Assembly (NCBI GenBank): GCA_001600415.1
Contig: BCJX01000017.1
Span: 361,281-425,280, forward strand
Direction: 5' to 3'
Length of the DNA: 64,000 nucleotides
From: Pascua guehoae
Lineage: Eukaryota > Basidiomycota > Tremellomycetes > Trichosporonales > Trichosporonaceae
The number at the start of each line of letters is the position of its first letter. The stretch's first letter is position 1. Shown here in pieces: positions 24,100 through 38,200 of the stretch. The translations under genes and the position numbers were made by a program. The notes below the pieces were generated by a model. The model ran no database searches, was not told the DNA's origin, and saw only the letters and a list, made by a program, of their open reading frames with translations.

Positions 24100-26232
24100 T
24101 TACGCAGCGACCTCGGTCTCCTTTGGCGCCTCTGGGGCGGCTGCGGGCGCCGGCCGGCTCTGGTTGCCACCAGTCCGTCCACCGCGGCCACGTCCTGTCC
24201 CACGCCCGCCACGCTCGCGGTCGCCACCCGAGCGCTGCTCGGACGTGTTCTGCATCGCATAGTTGATCGCCTGCGACCGGAACGCGAGGCCGCGGGTTGT
24301 CTCAATGAGCGTTGCGGTCGGGGTCGTGTGGGGGCGGGAGATGTGGAGCATGTTCTGTGGGTTAGTATGACGAGTAACAGGGTGAAGGAAGAAGAGTATG
24401 GACAAAGCCAGAGAATAGACGAATAGCAGATCACGAATGCGAGTGGGAAAGGAGAGGCCTCCCCATCTCCACGCCGGCAAGATGACCCTGTTCAACAGGT
24501 CCTACCGTGGCTCCTTCAATGAGCGGCGGAGACTGAATCACATGGCGAGAAGTCCACTTCTTAGTGGCAGGCTCTTGGTTGACCACGCTCTCTCACTCGC
24601 CAGCCTCTGAACTCCCTGAATGGAGACACAAGCTGGCAAGAAACGGGACAAAGGACCACAAAACGCAGGGGACGAGAACAATAGCGCCCTGTTGGCAGCA
24701 ACTACTCACAGATGCCAAGTCAATCTTGGCGTCGACACCCATACGCGAGTCGCGGATGAGGTTGACGATCCACTTTTCGCCCTCCTCGGTGCTGAGGTTG
24801 AGGGTACGCGAGAGCTCGCCAATGTCGATGCGCTGGTGGATGCGGCAGAAGACCTCGGAGATGAGCCAGCGGGCGTTTTCGACAAAGTCGTTGGCAAAGC
24901 CCGAGAGGAAAAAGTCTGCCTTGACGACGTTTTCGGCGACGGTGAGGCGCTCCTGGGCCCTGTCAAAGTCAAAGTCACAGAAGAGGTCCTTGAGGAAGGC
25001 GGTGACGGGGTCCGAGTACTGGTACTCCTCCATCTGGACGATGCGCGTCAGGTCCTTGACGTGGTCACGGTTGGAGCGCGAGCCGGCGGCCTTGGGCGCG
25101 CGGCGCGAGATGACGGCCGCCGCGACGAGGTAGCGGAGGAGGTGGGGGCACGACGTCTGGATCGTGTTCAGGTACGCGGGCGAGAGGAACATTTCCAGGA
25201 GCGCCTGGCAGCCCTGGCCCTCGCCGAGGTTGAAGAAGACAAACAGCGACCAGTGGAGGAGCCAAGTGCGCGCCTGGAGCTGGGTGAGGGGCTTGGCGGC
25301 CGCCTGCGAGTGCGGGTTGTCAATCAGGTCACGCAGGTCCTTGACCTCGACGAGCGCCGCCTCCCACTCGCCAGTGAGAATGTTGGACGCGAGCTTGCCC
25401 CAGTGCGCCGAAATGTTCAGGTCGTACGAGGGCGAGAAGATCAGGAAGTGGTACAGGAAGTTGGCAGCGTCCGCGTACTGGCCGAGCGAGAACTGGAACT
25501 GACCAAAGTGGTAGAGCGCGTTGATCTGTTCGACCGAGATCTATACCGCAGTCAGCACCGGCACCACATTGTCTTTCTCTCTCTCTCTCTCTCCATGAAA
25601 CGCACGTTGTACTCTGACCTCAAGAGCTCGAGGTTCTTCTCCTTGTCCACACCGCCCTTGAGCTTTGCCACCGCCTCGGGGTTCTCGATCACCTTCATGA
25701 TCGGCTGAGCCGCCTCCTGGAGGCTCTTGTAGCGAGCAGTCGCCTCGTCGCGGAGCTTGTCAAAGTTGACAGCCTCAACCTGGACACCGTCGCTCTTGCC
25801 CTGCTCGTAGAGCTGGCGCGCGTAGTCGACCATGTTGGTGCCCTTGACGAGGTCATATCTGGGATCCAGTCAGTCCTGTGTGTTCTCTCTCCACACAACA
25901 ACAACGTATTGTATCACACGCCGTGCCAGCTGCTGTACCATTGCGCCTGCGCGAACAATCACCGCCCGCCAAGCGACAAGCTCCCGCTTGGAGCCGTCAC
26001 GCGATGGTCGACGGTGAGAGACACAAAAGCACAAAAGCCGCCACCACCTGTATCACGCACTGAGCCTTGTCGACCTGCGCGGCGGGGAAGATCTCCGAGT
26101 CGCCAAGGTGCTGGACGAGCGGGATGGCAAGATGCCGGTCGAGGTGCGGGATCAGCTTCTGTGGGGGTGTTAGCGGACATGTGCCGGACAATGCATGCGC
26201 GACTCGCTTGGGTGAGGTCGTACTCGGCCATG
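24100..26232 (-). CDS. INT6: Translation initiation factor eIF3 subunit e (Int6) with an RGG-rich tail
   Basis: eIF3e is a PCI-domain subunit of eIF3, which binds the 40S ribosome and mRNA. Exons in gene order are 26232-26209, 26158-26061, 25858-25606, 25540-24710 and 24354-24100, giving 486 residues. The N-terminus [26 protein letters not shown] is the family signature and is created by the first splice. The second junction restores [19 protein letters not shown]. The C-terminal half of exon 4 is the PCI region, ending [24 protein letters not shown]. Two things are odd. Intron 1 has a GC donor (CAA|GCGAGT) and a normal AG acceptor. The last exon adds about 50 residues with repeated RGG/GRG units ([16 protein letters not shown]) and an Ala/Pro-rich end, which is longer than usual for the family. 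Confidence 0.95.
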
Positions 26233-29200
26233 TTGGGCAACAGGTGGTCGGGGTTTTCGTTGGGGAGGAAGGGGGGGGAGGCGTCGGATGGGATATTCGA
26301 CGTGTCGGGGCTGGCCTGGGCTGTGGTCCCCGCTTTTGGTATGTTGCTCGGTCGAGATGGACGCGAGATGGGGTGGGATGGGCAAGAGATGGCAGCGACG
26401 GCCTCGGTGATGTTGGACAAGCGGGGTCTGCAGTGTGCGCGGTGGGTGTGCTGGACTTCTCCTGCCTGCGTGCTGGCTCTGCTCTGCTCTGCTCTGCTCT
26501 GCTCTGCTCTGGCCACCCTCGCTCGACGAACAATCAAACTTGGCCTGCCCAACTTGCAAAAGTCCACACCGCCACCAACGCATATTGCCGAAAATTTCCG
26601 CCCAGAGTTCAGGCAATATCCACGTGGCACAAGAATGCCACGTGAACTTCACATGGTCAGAATTCTGAAGAGTCGTGAAGGGCGCTTCAGTCGTCTCTGA
26701 GCCCAACAGGCAGTGCCAGCACGACTAGAGTTCGACTCTCTACCGCGCCATTTAGGCTGCACCTTGGGGCTCAGACTGAGTCTGAGCTCAGACAAGACTT
26801 TGTGCGAGGCCTTGTGTTACTGCCTGTGCTCCAGGTGTGCGTTGGCCCAGCCTTCGCACCGCTAGATAGAGCTCGAGTGTACTGCGGCTTTGCAAGTGGA
26901 CCGGAAAATGCAGGGTCCAACATTCAGCAGTGCCAGACACGGCAGTCCCAACTGGTGAGGGCGCCACGACTCGAGTGCCAGTTGTCGTACCCCTATTGTC
27001 AACTGCGTCCAAACCCCACGATTCGGCCATACTGCAGCGCAAGCGACCTGACAAACTCTTCTTATGCTGGAAAGGTCAAAGTAAACGTCTGAAAGTGCAG
27101 CCCAGACCATGTCGCTGTGCACGCCTGCCTACGCCTGCACATTGTGTAGGCAGGTCATGCGGCAAGGCTCAATACACTGGGATAAGCGAATGCGCTCGCA
27201 AAATAACAGGATTATCCCGATTCTGGGCTTCATTTAAATACTGCACGGCTACACCACGACGTCTCTGCGCTGTTACGCATAGCGGAGCCGCTGCTCTGGG
27301 GCTGATTCCCTCCCAGCTCACCGTGGCCCCTGCCCAGCCGACAGGGGTTCGCGACATCGGTATACTCGGACGGTCTGCTGGAGGCGGTGGCGGTGCCCAT
27401 ATGCGTCCGAGCGGGTCCTCCCGGTATCACAGTATGGCGGTATGTATGTACAACAGACACACACCACAAGAATCCTCCCGCATAGGCATGCCAAGGTTTC
27501 ATCAGACGCCTCATATCGTTCATCGCCAGCATACAATCGATGACTATGTACATCATTAAGTACGTGCATTCTCCAACGAGCACAGTGGTGCGTGCAGCTC
27601 CCACTTAGAAGAGGATGCTGGACATTTTTGCGAAAATACCCGTTTCCTTGTTGAACTTCTGCCTGTCGAGTTCCTCCATTGCGTCGAGCTCGCGGCGGCC
27701 CGACACAAAGTCGATCTCGGCGAGGGGGATCCAGCGGGTGTGCTTGGTGAACTTCCAGCCGAACCACAGGACGGCAAAGATGGGGAGGGTGATGTAGTTT
27801 GAGAAGAAGGTGCTCACGTCCCACTGGCCCCTCAGGAAGACGGTAAAGCCTGTTGGTTAGCCAGCCCGACCAAGCAGAGAGGAATGAAAAGGTGAGACGA
27901 CGTACCAGAGAAAAGGGTGATGAGTGTAAACGAGATGAAACCGAACCACGAAAGGTACGGCTGGAAGGGAGCCCTGAACGGGAAGTCCTTCCTGGAAATG
28001 CCTTGCTTCCTGAGGCCATAGTAGAAGCGCAGGTAGGCGAGGAGGATGGTCCACCAAGTCAACATGCCACTGATGGCAGAGATATAGTACAGCCAGTTGA
28101 AAGCCTCGACGACCTTGCCGGTGCTTGTACCCATGTAGCACAGGAGACCAAAGGCATTGACGATGGTCACACACCAAATAGGCAAGCCGCGTTTGGTGCT
28201 GTAGTGTCAGCGGCGGAAGAATAAGACGCATGAGCGGGGGCATGGACGATCAGATGACCGGCTGAGCGACATGCCTGTAATGCCTTTGACAAAGCGTAAA
28301 ATTGGGGCACTCACCAGTACCGCATGAAGCGTGGCAGCTTACCCTCAAGAGCGAGGGCATAGAAAGTACGCGACGAGCCGTACACGGAAGACACGCCAGC
28401 CGACCATGCCGCGATAAGAATCACTGCATTAATGAGCGAGGGAAGACCCTTGATCCCCGCGTTGTTGATGGCGATAACCCAGGGGGACGACGAGGCGTCG
28501 TCGCCAGAACCGTTCAAGAGGCGCTCGTCGTTGGAGGGAACGAGGTTGGAGAGGAAAAATACTCCAACAATGTAGAACAGGATGATACGCCAGAAGACAC
28601 GACGGATGGCCTTGGGGACCGTCTTGCGAGGGTTCTCAGCCTCGCCAAGGGTGACACCAATGATCTCCGTGCCCATGAACGAGAACGCGACGCCCACAAA
28701 GGTACTGAACTGGGGATTGATGAGCGATGAGAATTTTGCAAAGAAATCAACAGCTAGTCCACTTACGAAAGCAAGGAACTTGCCCCAGTTGCCCGTAATG
28801 ACCAGGTCGTCAAGGACCAACTCGTTGAATGGGCCGGGGTTACGCCAGTATCGGAAGCCAATCGGGTCACGAGTCGGGCCGCCACCGCACATGAGAATGA
28901 ACGAGAGGATGATGAGGCCGACAATCGCAATGACCTTCATGGACGAAAACCAGAACTCGGCTTCACCGTACGCACGTGCACCAAACAAGTTGATCAGCCA
29001 GATGGCAACCATCATGACGGTCATGTAAATCGCAGGGTTGGTTTTGCTGTCCCAGTATCCAATGACGATGGCCGAGGCGACGATTTCAACTGGCGACTGT
29101 CAGCGTCGAGGGTATCACTGGAGATCAAAATGCCATGCTTTGCCCACAATGAAGCCAGTCGAATCGAAGGGCTGACGACGCGTAATGGATAGGATAGCAC

Positions 29201-32200
29201 CTTGGGATGTAGACTTACCAGGAAGAGTAATGGCCCAAGAGTAGGCATAGTTGAATCCGAGCGCCTGAAACGTTGTCAGTGTCATTCCACGGTGCTCAAG
29301 AGAGTGTGACAGATGTCCCCGAGGTGCAATTATCTTGGTCGTTTGGGCAGGGGTGCACACAAACTAGACACGATTGTTACACAGAGAGGTAGTCAAAGAG
29401 GAACCAAGACTCTGGGACGCAAAACAGCCCTCAGCAGAAGCTGAATAGCCGCATGCCTCAGCATCTCTGCGCCTTTCCTCCTCGCTTTTTGACACTCTAT
29501 CCGGCTTGTCAAGGGTATGTACTCACAAAACCAAGGCCCTCGTCGCAGAAGCGCGACGCGAAATGGGTGAATCCACCAGCGACGGGGTAGAGAGTTGACA
29601 TCTCGCCGAGGGCGACGGTCATGGAATAGACCATGAGGGACATGATGATATACGCGATCCACAAGCCCACGGGGCCGGTACGGGTGAGGGAAGAGCCGAT
29701 GTTGATGAAGATACCTGGCGTTAGTCTGGGCAAGGATATTTATACGTGACTACTGCTGGTCGACAGAGAGTGCTCGGCAAGCCTCATGCTCGGGGCGGTG
29801 GTACTGTGCAGCCGCTCCTCGCACGCGGTCGCACATGCACACGTCGAAGTACAACAAGGGGTAAAGCTCAACCGGCTATTGTGCCACGCCTGTTGTGTCA
29901 CGCGTGTGCTACTACCCCCACAGGGGGCGCACTAGGTGAGCAAAGAACGCCACACTCGGCCAACACTCGACCGACACTCAACCGCCACTCGACCGACTAC
30001 AGTTCTCGACGCGTCCACCCCGATGCACAACTCACCTGTTCCGATAGTACCACCGAGCGCAATCATGGCCATATGGCGCTGCTTGAGCTTGCGCCTGACA
30101 CCGCCATGAACCTGGCCGTGCTCTGGTTGTCAGCTGTTTTCGACGGTTGCAACGGATCCGCCTTAACAACCCCTTCGCGGTTGTGGTGCTGTTCTTGCCC
30201 AATGCTTCCTTCCCCCGCCACCCAGAAACGCATGGAAGAGACGACACGTACGGTCCATGTCTGTGAGCACTGCCGTGGTGGGTTCACCACGCTGGTTGAG
30301 GCCCACGGTGGGGTGGAACGGTTCCTGCTTTTCATAGTCGTACGAGTTGGTCTCGCCGTACGTGTCCATGGGGTACGCCTCGCCTATGGTGTGGCCGCCG
30401 GTGTGAAAATCGTCCTTCCTGTCCATGGCTGTCTTGGTAGACGATGGCCGAGTACTACTGTATAGATTGGCGGGTGCGTGTGAGGAAAAGGTTGGGTGTA
30501 CGTGTACAACTGAGGACGGGGTGGGGTTGAAATACGGACCAGCCGATGCTGAGGAAGACGGGGATGGAGGGGTTGGCGACGAGTCGACTGATACTTTTGA
30601 ACGAGCAGTACTGGCCCGAGTCTCTGGCCGCGCTGGCCGCTCTGGTCGTCGAGCACGCTTTTCCCGTGCTTGGAAACACGGCCGTCTCGGGCAGCAGCAG
30701 GCGCGTCTACGGTGCAGGCGCGCTGTCCTGTGGGCACAGTGGGCGAGCGGAAGAGCATCTGACCATCTTGCTCTGCGCTCGCCACTCGTTCGTAACCTGC
30801 GTGCCTGGAAAGGGAGCTGGTCAAAACACACTCTCGGTAGTGCCGGCAGTGGCGACAGATGCAACGTGTGGACATGTGGATGAGAAGGTGCGTCCTGCTG
30901 CGTAAATGTCGGTAACGAGAGGTAGGGTCGGGACTGTGGCAGGGTTTCGGGCTGCAGGCCCGCTCTGACAATCGAAAAAAAACCCCGCTGGCCTCTAATG
31001 GAGGCATGCGGTGGATGGGCGGCCATGCGGCATGTGAATCCAGTTTTGCTTGCAACAGAGTTCAGATACCAGACAGTCATGTGGTTCAGATACTGGACCT
31101 GGACGTCATGGGGGAGGCAAGGAACAGCTCCTTTATATGCATTTTTGATTTAGAAGGTTCCCCAGCACTCTGCGCGAATGAGAGTGCATCTTTGCTGGTG
31201 AGGAACAAACGATAGCGCTTACTGGCAAGACGCTGGAAGGATAAGTAGTTATCGCAGCCTCGAAAGAGGTCCAAGAAGAGACAAGAGAGACAAGCGACAA
31301 GAGACAAAGAGATGGTGGCTGCCAATAGCAAATGGTCATTTTAGGTTTGCGGGGGGGCTCTGAGCTGCCGTAGAAGGGATGTCTGGGGCACGTTTCGGCA
31401 TGCGCTTATTTCTCCCCGTCTCCTTTAGATTTCACCTCCAGGATCAGTCTCTCTACCAATTGCTGGGCTCAACTGCCACACAACCGTGCGGTCGTGTGCT
31501 CCAAGGTACCACTAAAATGACGAGTCGAAAAAATCCAGACCCATGACCCTGATGAACCACCGCCCTGCCCAGCCCCAGCCTTTCTCTCTCCGCAACTCCG
31601 CCGCTGCGACTTGCATCGTTCGGCAGCCGGAAAGCCCTACCTCGGCGGGTCGGCCTTCTTGGCGGGAGGGATTATGGTTACAGTCGAAACTTTGGACATG
31701 CTCTTTTAGCCTATGGGACCCCGCGACTTCGTAGCGATCTTAGTGTCAGATAGCGCACATATCCACGATCTAGAAGAAGAAGCCATATCACAAGCGTTGC
31801 GAGTAGCTTTGTGGCGCTCGGCACAGGGTGTGTGTCAGATATCGTAGGCCCGAGTGGCTGGGAGGAGAGAATGGGACAGGAACCCGCGCGGGCCGATACT
31901 GTACCAGTCTCATGCTGGGCCACAGTTTGTCCTTGCTACCTCCTTGCTACCTTGTCCACGCGCAAGTCCACGCGCAAGACACGCTAAATAAAGCAGCCAC
32001 AAACTCAATCGTCCATAGTATGATGTAAGCAAGCTTCTCGGACGACAACCAGGCCTCGTGTAAGCACAAATAGACTATCTCAAACGCAATCACCGTCGCA
32101 CTCGCAGTCGCGTGGTGCGCCACCAAGGAATGACAAAGTCGTGCAGTATAAATAGTTGCAAGAAATGTCATGCACACTCATCTGTACCAGTGTCGGCCGC

Positions 32201-35200
32201 CATCCACTTCCCACGCGTTGGCCAATCGTTACGTACATTACCTCACCCATGGCACCGGTTGTAACTGGGAGACGGAGGGTTGCGGAACGTCGGGGCTGAA
32301 TTGATCGCCAAGACGGTAAAATGTCTGGGCAGCTTTCCGCCACCCGCAACGCGCCCAAGACGAGTTTTGCCATTGTGCGTGACTTCTATACGTTGCCTAT
32401 CCGTAATCTGCCAATCTGGGGGCACCGACATGGCCCTGCCGAGCTGTTCCTCGGCCCGACAGTTGCAAGTGGGCGAGCAGGAATCGCTGCCGAGTTTCAG
32501 GTCTGATATGTGGTAAAGTAGTGTGCAGAGTGCAGAGACCGACACTTTCTGGGGTCTTTCAGTCCCACGACAGTTGTGGTGAACAAGACTTTGGGACGCT
32601 TAAGGCTTCGTGACTGGCCCCATATCCGCAGTTGACGTTATGCGTGTGGTAATACCTGCAGCCGCCGTCGGATCGATGGGCCAATGAGTAGTGTGCTTTT
32701 CAGCGCTGCGGGGTCAATGGGACCAGTGAGGCTGGTAGTCTTTGCTGGCTGACATTTGTGGACAATCTGGGGCCACGTCCTGTCGACTTTGGGCTGCAAG
32801 AGGCGCTCTGGGGCCACACTCGGTCGACTTTGGGCTGCAGGCGCTCCGGGGCAATCAGAATGCTCTTGGAGCCCCCCTGGGGGACGGAGTTAATGGTCTC
32901 AGAAGTTTGGCCCAGTAAACGCCAGCGGGCACTGGTGGCGTGTGAGATGTGCAACAACAAGAGTGGATGGGATCGACGCGCCCAAATAAATGAGCGGCAA
33001 ATGAGGAAGTCTTTCGGAGATCTTGGAGTATTGTAGGATAGATAGTACGACTTCATGGCGTTGTAGGGCAGATAGTACGACTTCAGTTGTTATCTCACCC
33101 ATGAGCCGGTCCAATGTGTCCAACTACCGAGCTGCCGATTTGGCGTGTAGTGATCTTCATGAACTGCCGATCCCGCCAATTCTTCCAATGATTCAACGGG
33201 ACACGGATACATCCCGAGATAAAAAGCCTCCGACCGGCTCATGTGAACAATTGTTGTCCTTGAGCCAAACTCCAGCGGCTCTGTCATCCCAGGTGGAATC
33301 TACCAAAGCCTACTGTCTAGACAGGTGCCAGTTGCCAGTTGTTGCGGATAGCCGTGCCACTCTACCGTCGAGGGTAACCTTGCACAGTCCTCGCGCCCAG
33401 TCCACAATCCACGGCAAAATACGCAGACCGCGACCGAACACGGCCGTCTTGGACACCGGTGTGTACACGCAGGTGCAGTATGTACTGAAGCAAGTGTAGC
33501 ACGAAGAGATAAAAGATAGCCGTGATAGTCGCAATCCTTCCCGCCTCGCTATTGACACTCGTGCGGCTCCAGCCTGCGTTGCTGCTCCAACCGAAGGCGC
33601 AGTGTATCCCACAACACATAGGCGCCACCCACGCACAACACCTCCTCTCAGTCTCTAGTTCGTCCCTGCCGAATGTCTCAGCAGAAGATTTACTCGCGCC
33701 CGTGCAACTTGTCGGGACAGCAAGCGCAGTGTGTGCAGGCGAACCCATCAAGTATTGGGACTGTTATTCTGAACATCAGACGAGGAGTATAAGTGTGGCT
33801 TGTGCAACAGGACAAAGCATTTGCCACAGTTGAACCTCGTCAGGACACGGTCAATACTCTTTATGTCCTCCCATGGACGACGAAGTGCACGATCTGACCA
33901 ACATCTCCCATCAAGAGACGCTTCCCAAGCTGGCGGGCGACGACCAGCCAGAGACCTTCAGGAGGGCGTCCGGGATATGACTCTTTCTAACCAATAGCAG
34001 CACCTATATGCAAGCCCCGTGCATCATGTTGCCCACCTTGAGGAAACATCAAACTAATCGACGTGGGTCTGATGCCTCTTAGCTGGATGCGGACAGGGGG
34101 TGACGATCTGACCACCTTAAAATTTGGCTAAGTCCCTAGCTCTTTTTACGTCTTCATAAGGAACCGGACCTCCCTCCAGTATGACCCCTCTATTGGCCCC
34201 GTAGACAAACGGTCGATACCGCTGTATTTGGCATGGTAATCGGATGTTTGGATGCGGGTTCGAATCCCTGTCCTGTCAACTGCCTGGTGCGAATGCGACA
34301 CCTTCAACCACTTAACTGTGACATATTCGAGAACCCTACCAAACAACTGGTATCATGTCAGGGCCATATTTTTGTCATTTTTTGCTCCAGTGGGTAGATA
34401 CGCTGCGGCTTGAAGGAGGGTGGAAGGGGGAGTCGCGCGTTTTGTGGTGCCCAAAGGCCAAGAACGCCCGCCGGCTATACTGTACTGCTTTTTAGGATTC
34501 AGGACGAAGCCAGCGCGTTTGTCTTCTCCGCCACCGTTTCTCTATCAAATCTAGCCAAAGTAGCACATCACCAAGACGGAGGAGACGGCGGAGAAGGCAT
34601 GCGTTTGTCGGTTGCCATCAGCAACCCGAGCGAGTCCGAGAGAGCGCGTCATGTGCAGGTCCTAGACTTGTCAAAGTTTGAACGGTTATTCGATCTGCTC
34701 GCTCGTCATGTGCTGAGGCATCCACAGACTTCAAATACTGAGGCAAACACCGCATGCCTCTCTTGTGAACAAACAAATACAGCCCGGCGGCTTCATCGGC
34801 GCGCTCGGAGGCGGGGACGTAGCCCGCTGGGATCAGTGCGGACAAACGTGCAGGCGCAGCGAGTAGCGAGTAGCCAACATGAGCTGAAGACCAGGGACAG
34901 CGGTGAGGGAGGAGGTCGCGAGTGGTCTAACGCGGTGGTAAAGAAACGGTACTTAACCTTACCATCATTGACATTGCTCCGTCCCATCACACCTTGGCCT
35001 CCGTCCCTCCGACTCTTTCCCGTCCCCTCCTGCCTCTCGCCTCTCCTACACTCTACCACCCCTCAGCTCCTGTTCCCCCATCGCCCCAATCACCGCTCCT
35101 CTTCCCCACCCGAACTACCCCTACGTCACCCACAATGCTCACAAGTCCCTTCGCCGGGACCACCCTCACTCACGCCCGCCGCCCTGCGACCCGAGCTCCA

Positions 35201-38200
35201 CCAGCCCGACCAGCTACGCCCCGTTTGAAGGCCGAGGGCGCGCGGGACGGTACGCAGGTCTTGTGGGTCTAGTCTTGTCGGCAGGAGGAAAAAGGGATGT
35301 CTCTCTGTCGGAGAGTCGAACTCCGCTCTCCCGCGCACAAGTGACAAGCGAGCATACTAAACCGATATACGAACAGAGAGGTGTCTGAGCTGCAGTGGCT
35401 CTTGTCCGGTGGCGGCGGGGAGGCTCTTGGTGTGGGTTGGTGATATCTTAGTGGGGTGAGCAGGCAGAGGTCGCGAGTGGTCACAGGTAGGGGCTGCACT
35501 GCGGGTTGTGCAGAAGAGTAGTGCAGATGACGCAGTGCTGCAGACCACAAGTGATGCGGTGTTGCTAGGACACCAGTGGGATGAAGGTGTCTTCGGGCGC
35601 ACGCGTAATTGTCCACCTGAGTGAGAGCGGCAGCAATGTGGGCGCTAAAGCAGTTCCAAAGCACGAAAACCTCTGCGTCGACCTGACCGGCGGGCCCGGA
35701 GGGGGGTAACCAGTTACAGGTCAGAGTGTCATGAGGGTCATGTCGCCCAGGTGTGGGGGCTGTGGCCGTCCAAGCACATGGGCTACGGCCCGTAGGAGAA
35801 GAGGTTGGACGAGAGGCATGGGCAGTGTTGATGTGAATGGACAATGACGAGGAACAGAGGGTCGAGTGTTGGTTATGGTTGATTGATGCAGGTTTCATGA
35901 CCGTTGTCCACCGGGTCCTCCGTAACAGTATCATTCATCGCCATACAGAACACCATACACAGTAGACATGGACGTCGTTTACCATCCGTCCTTAGGTCTC
36001 TATCCTCAGGTGGCACGGACGTGGCTCTGCGCCGTCATCGCAGTCCTGCTGCTACGTTGTGCCCAGTGTTGGTCGTGTAATTTCCATTCTTGTTCGTCGC
36101 CGGTCTCGCGGCCTTGTCTTCCTCTATGCAGATATTTTCGCTTTTCTCAAGGAGCCTCCCACATCGTAGTCCACGCCTCCCGGCTCAAAACTGAATCTTA
36201 ACCCGCCCCACACCCGCCTCAGCCTCCAAGCTCCCCTCACCCTCCTCATCGCCCCACCACGTCTTGCCCTCGGTACTGAGCGGCGTCGACGACGTGACCT
36301 CTGCATGGCGCGTGCGCCCCTTTCCGTCCGGGTCCGCCGCGCGCTTCAGGTCGCTCATGTCGATCGTGACGGCGCCGACATTGTTGCTCGCCTTGAACGA
36401 GCCCTCGAACGCGGCGTGCGGCACCACCTCGACCTTGCCCACTTTGGCGCGCACCGTCTCGTCGAGCTTGCGCCGCGTCGTGCCCTTGTTCTTGTCCTTG
36501 GCGGAGCGCACACTGCCCTTGGTGGAGGATTCCCACGTGCCGTGCCGGACCGTCACGTCGCCGACGTTGGCGGACACGTTGATTGTCACGGGCGGGAGGG
36601 GGCCGGATAGGTGCTTGGCGCGTGGGCGGAGGAGGGAGGCTTCAATGTTGATGTCGCCCCTGGGTGTTAGCTGCTTGGTGCTTGGTGATTGCTGCTTGCT
36701 GCTTGTTGTGCTGCAACTCGTCACTGGTCCGAAGTCGGGCCTACACGCTTCGCTTCTCCGCGCTCACTGGCCCGCTCGGGGCAGCATGGGCCGCTTCGGC
36801 TGCTTGGTCCTTTTCTTCGTGGCAAGGAAAGCACGCCGACCACCATGGGGCAATAGTTGACGACAACGTTTCCACGGCCAGCAACTCCCCCGCCTTCTCC
36901 CCGCCCCCTCTTTCCGCTTTCTGCAAACTTGGGATGGACGAGACGAGGTACTCACGTGCGCGTCTCGACATGGAGCGACCTGCCCACGCCCACTGTGCCC
37001 CGAACCTTACCAACCCCAACGCGCACATCGACGACATCGCCGCGGACGTCGTCGAGGTCGACGTCGCCGACGCCCGTCCCGGCCAAGATGTGTCCGATCC
37101 CCGTGTGCGCGCCCGCGATCGTGATGGGCCCCACGGCGCACCGGACATCGAGGGGCGGGAGGACCTCCTGGCCCGTCGCACCAGCCAACTGGTCCGCCCA
37201 GGCGGCCCAAGGGAGCTCAACCGAGACGTTCCACCACACGCCCTCGTTGTGGTTCCGCGGCGGGATGATGCCGATACCCCGCTGGCCGTCGGCGCGCGTC
37301 GCGTCGCATACCCGTGTCGCGGCGAGGGTTGCGCGTCCGACGTCTTCGCGGCCGTGCTCGAGGTGCGGCGTCGCTGTGACTACGCCACCCTGCCATGCTG
37401 GCGGTTCACGGGCCCCCTCCGAGTGGGCGGGACCTGCACCGCGCGCAAGCTCGTTGACGCCGACGTACACGTGCCCCACGGTCTGCACATCGAGGAAGCC
37501 GCCGGCGTCAATGTCGTCGAGGTCAAAGGACCACGTCGTCGCGACGCCCGTGCTGCACAGGTGCGTCACCCAGTCGGACGGCAGCGCGCCCTTGTCCGGC
37601 ACCGCTGGGGATCCAGGCGGCGACCCGGGGCCACCGGGGTGACGCGAGCCGCCGCGGGGGTACGTGTGGATGGCCCACAGGAGCGTCGCGGAGAAAATGA
37701 GCCCCAGGCCCGCCCACCGCCGGCAGTGGCGCGCACGCCTCGCGCGCTCCGGCGTCGGCGCGTAGGAAGTATAGGCGTCGTATCCCGGTGCAGGCGGCGG
37801 GGGCGGGGGAGGTGCAGAAGATGCGGCAAACGGCGGCGGGGCGGCGGGGACAAATGCAGGCGGCTTGCCCAGATTGCCCTTGCCCGACTTGTCGGTGGGC
37901 GCGGGCGCGTACGCCGGGTTCGGGCGGTATGGCGGGGGCAGGAGGGGCTCCTCCTCCCGAGACTTGGGGGACGACATGGCGTGGACCGTTGATATGTGCT
38001 CCCGGTTCGAGTCTACACTGGTGCAGTAGTTGTGCGGACTGGTCGCGAGTGCAGAGTGTATTTGTATCGTAGCGTGTGGCCAGGAAGGGCGCGACTTTGA
38101 AGTGTTTGGCTGACCCGAGTCAAACTTGTGTATACGGTGTTTGGCAAAAGTCGACACGCAAGCGTCTTGCAATCAGCGATGAGTGTTATTCAGTCTAGAG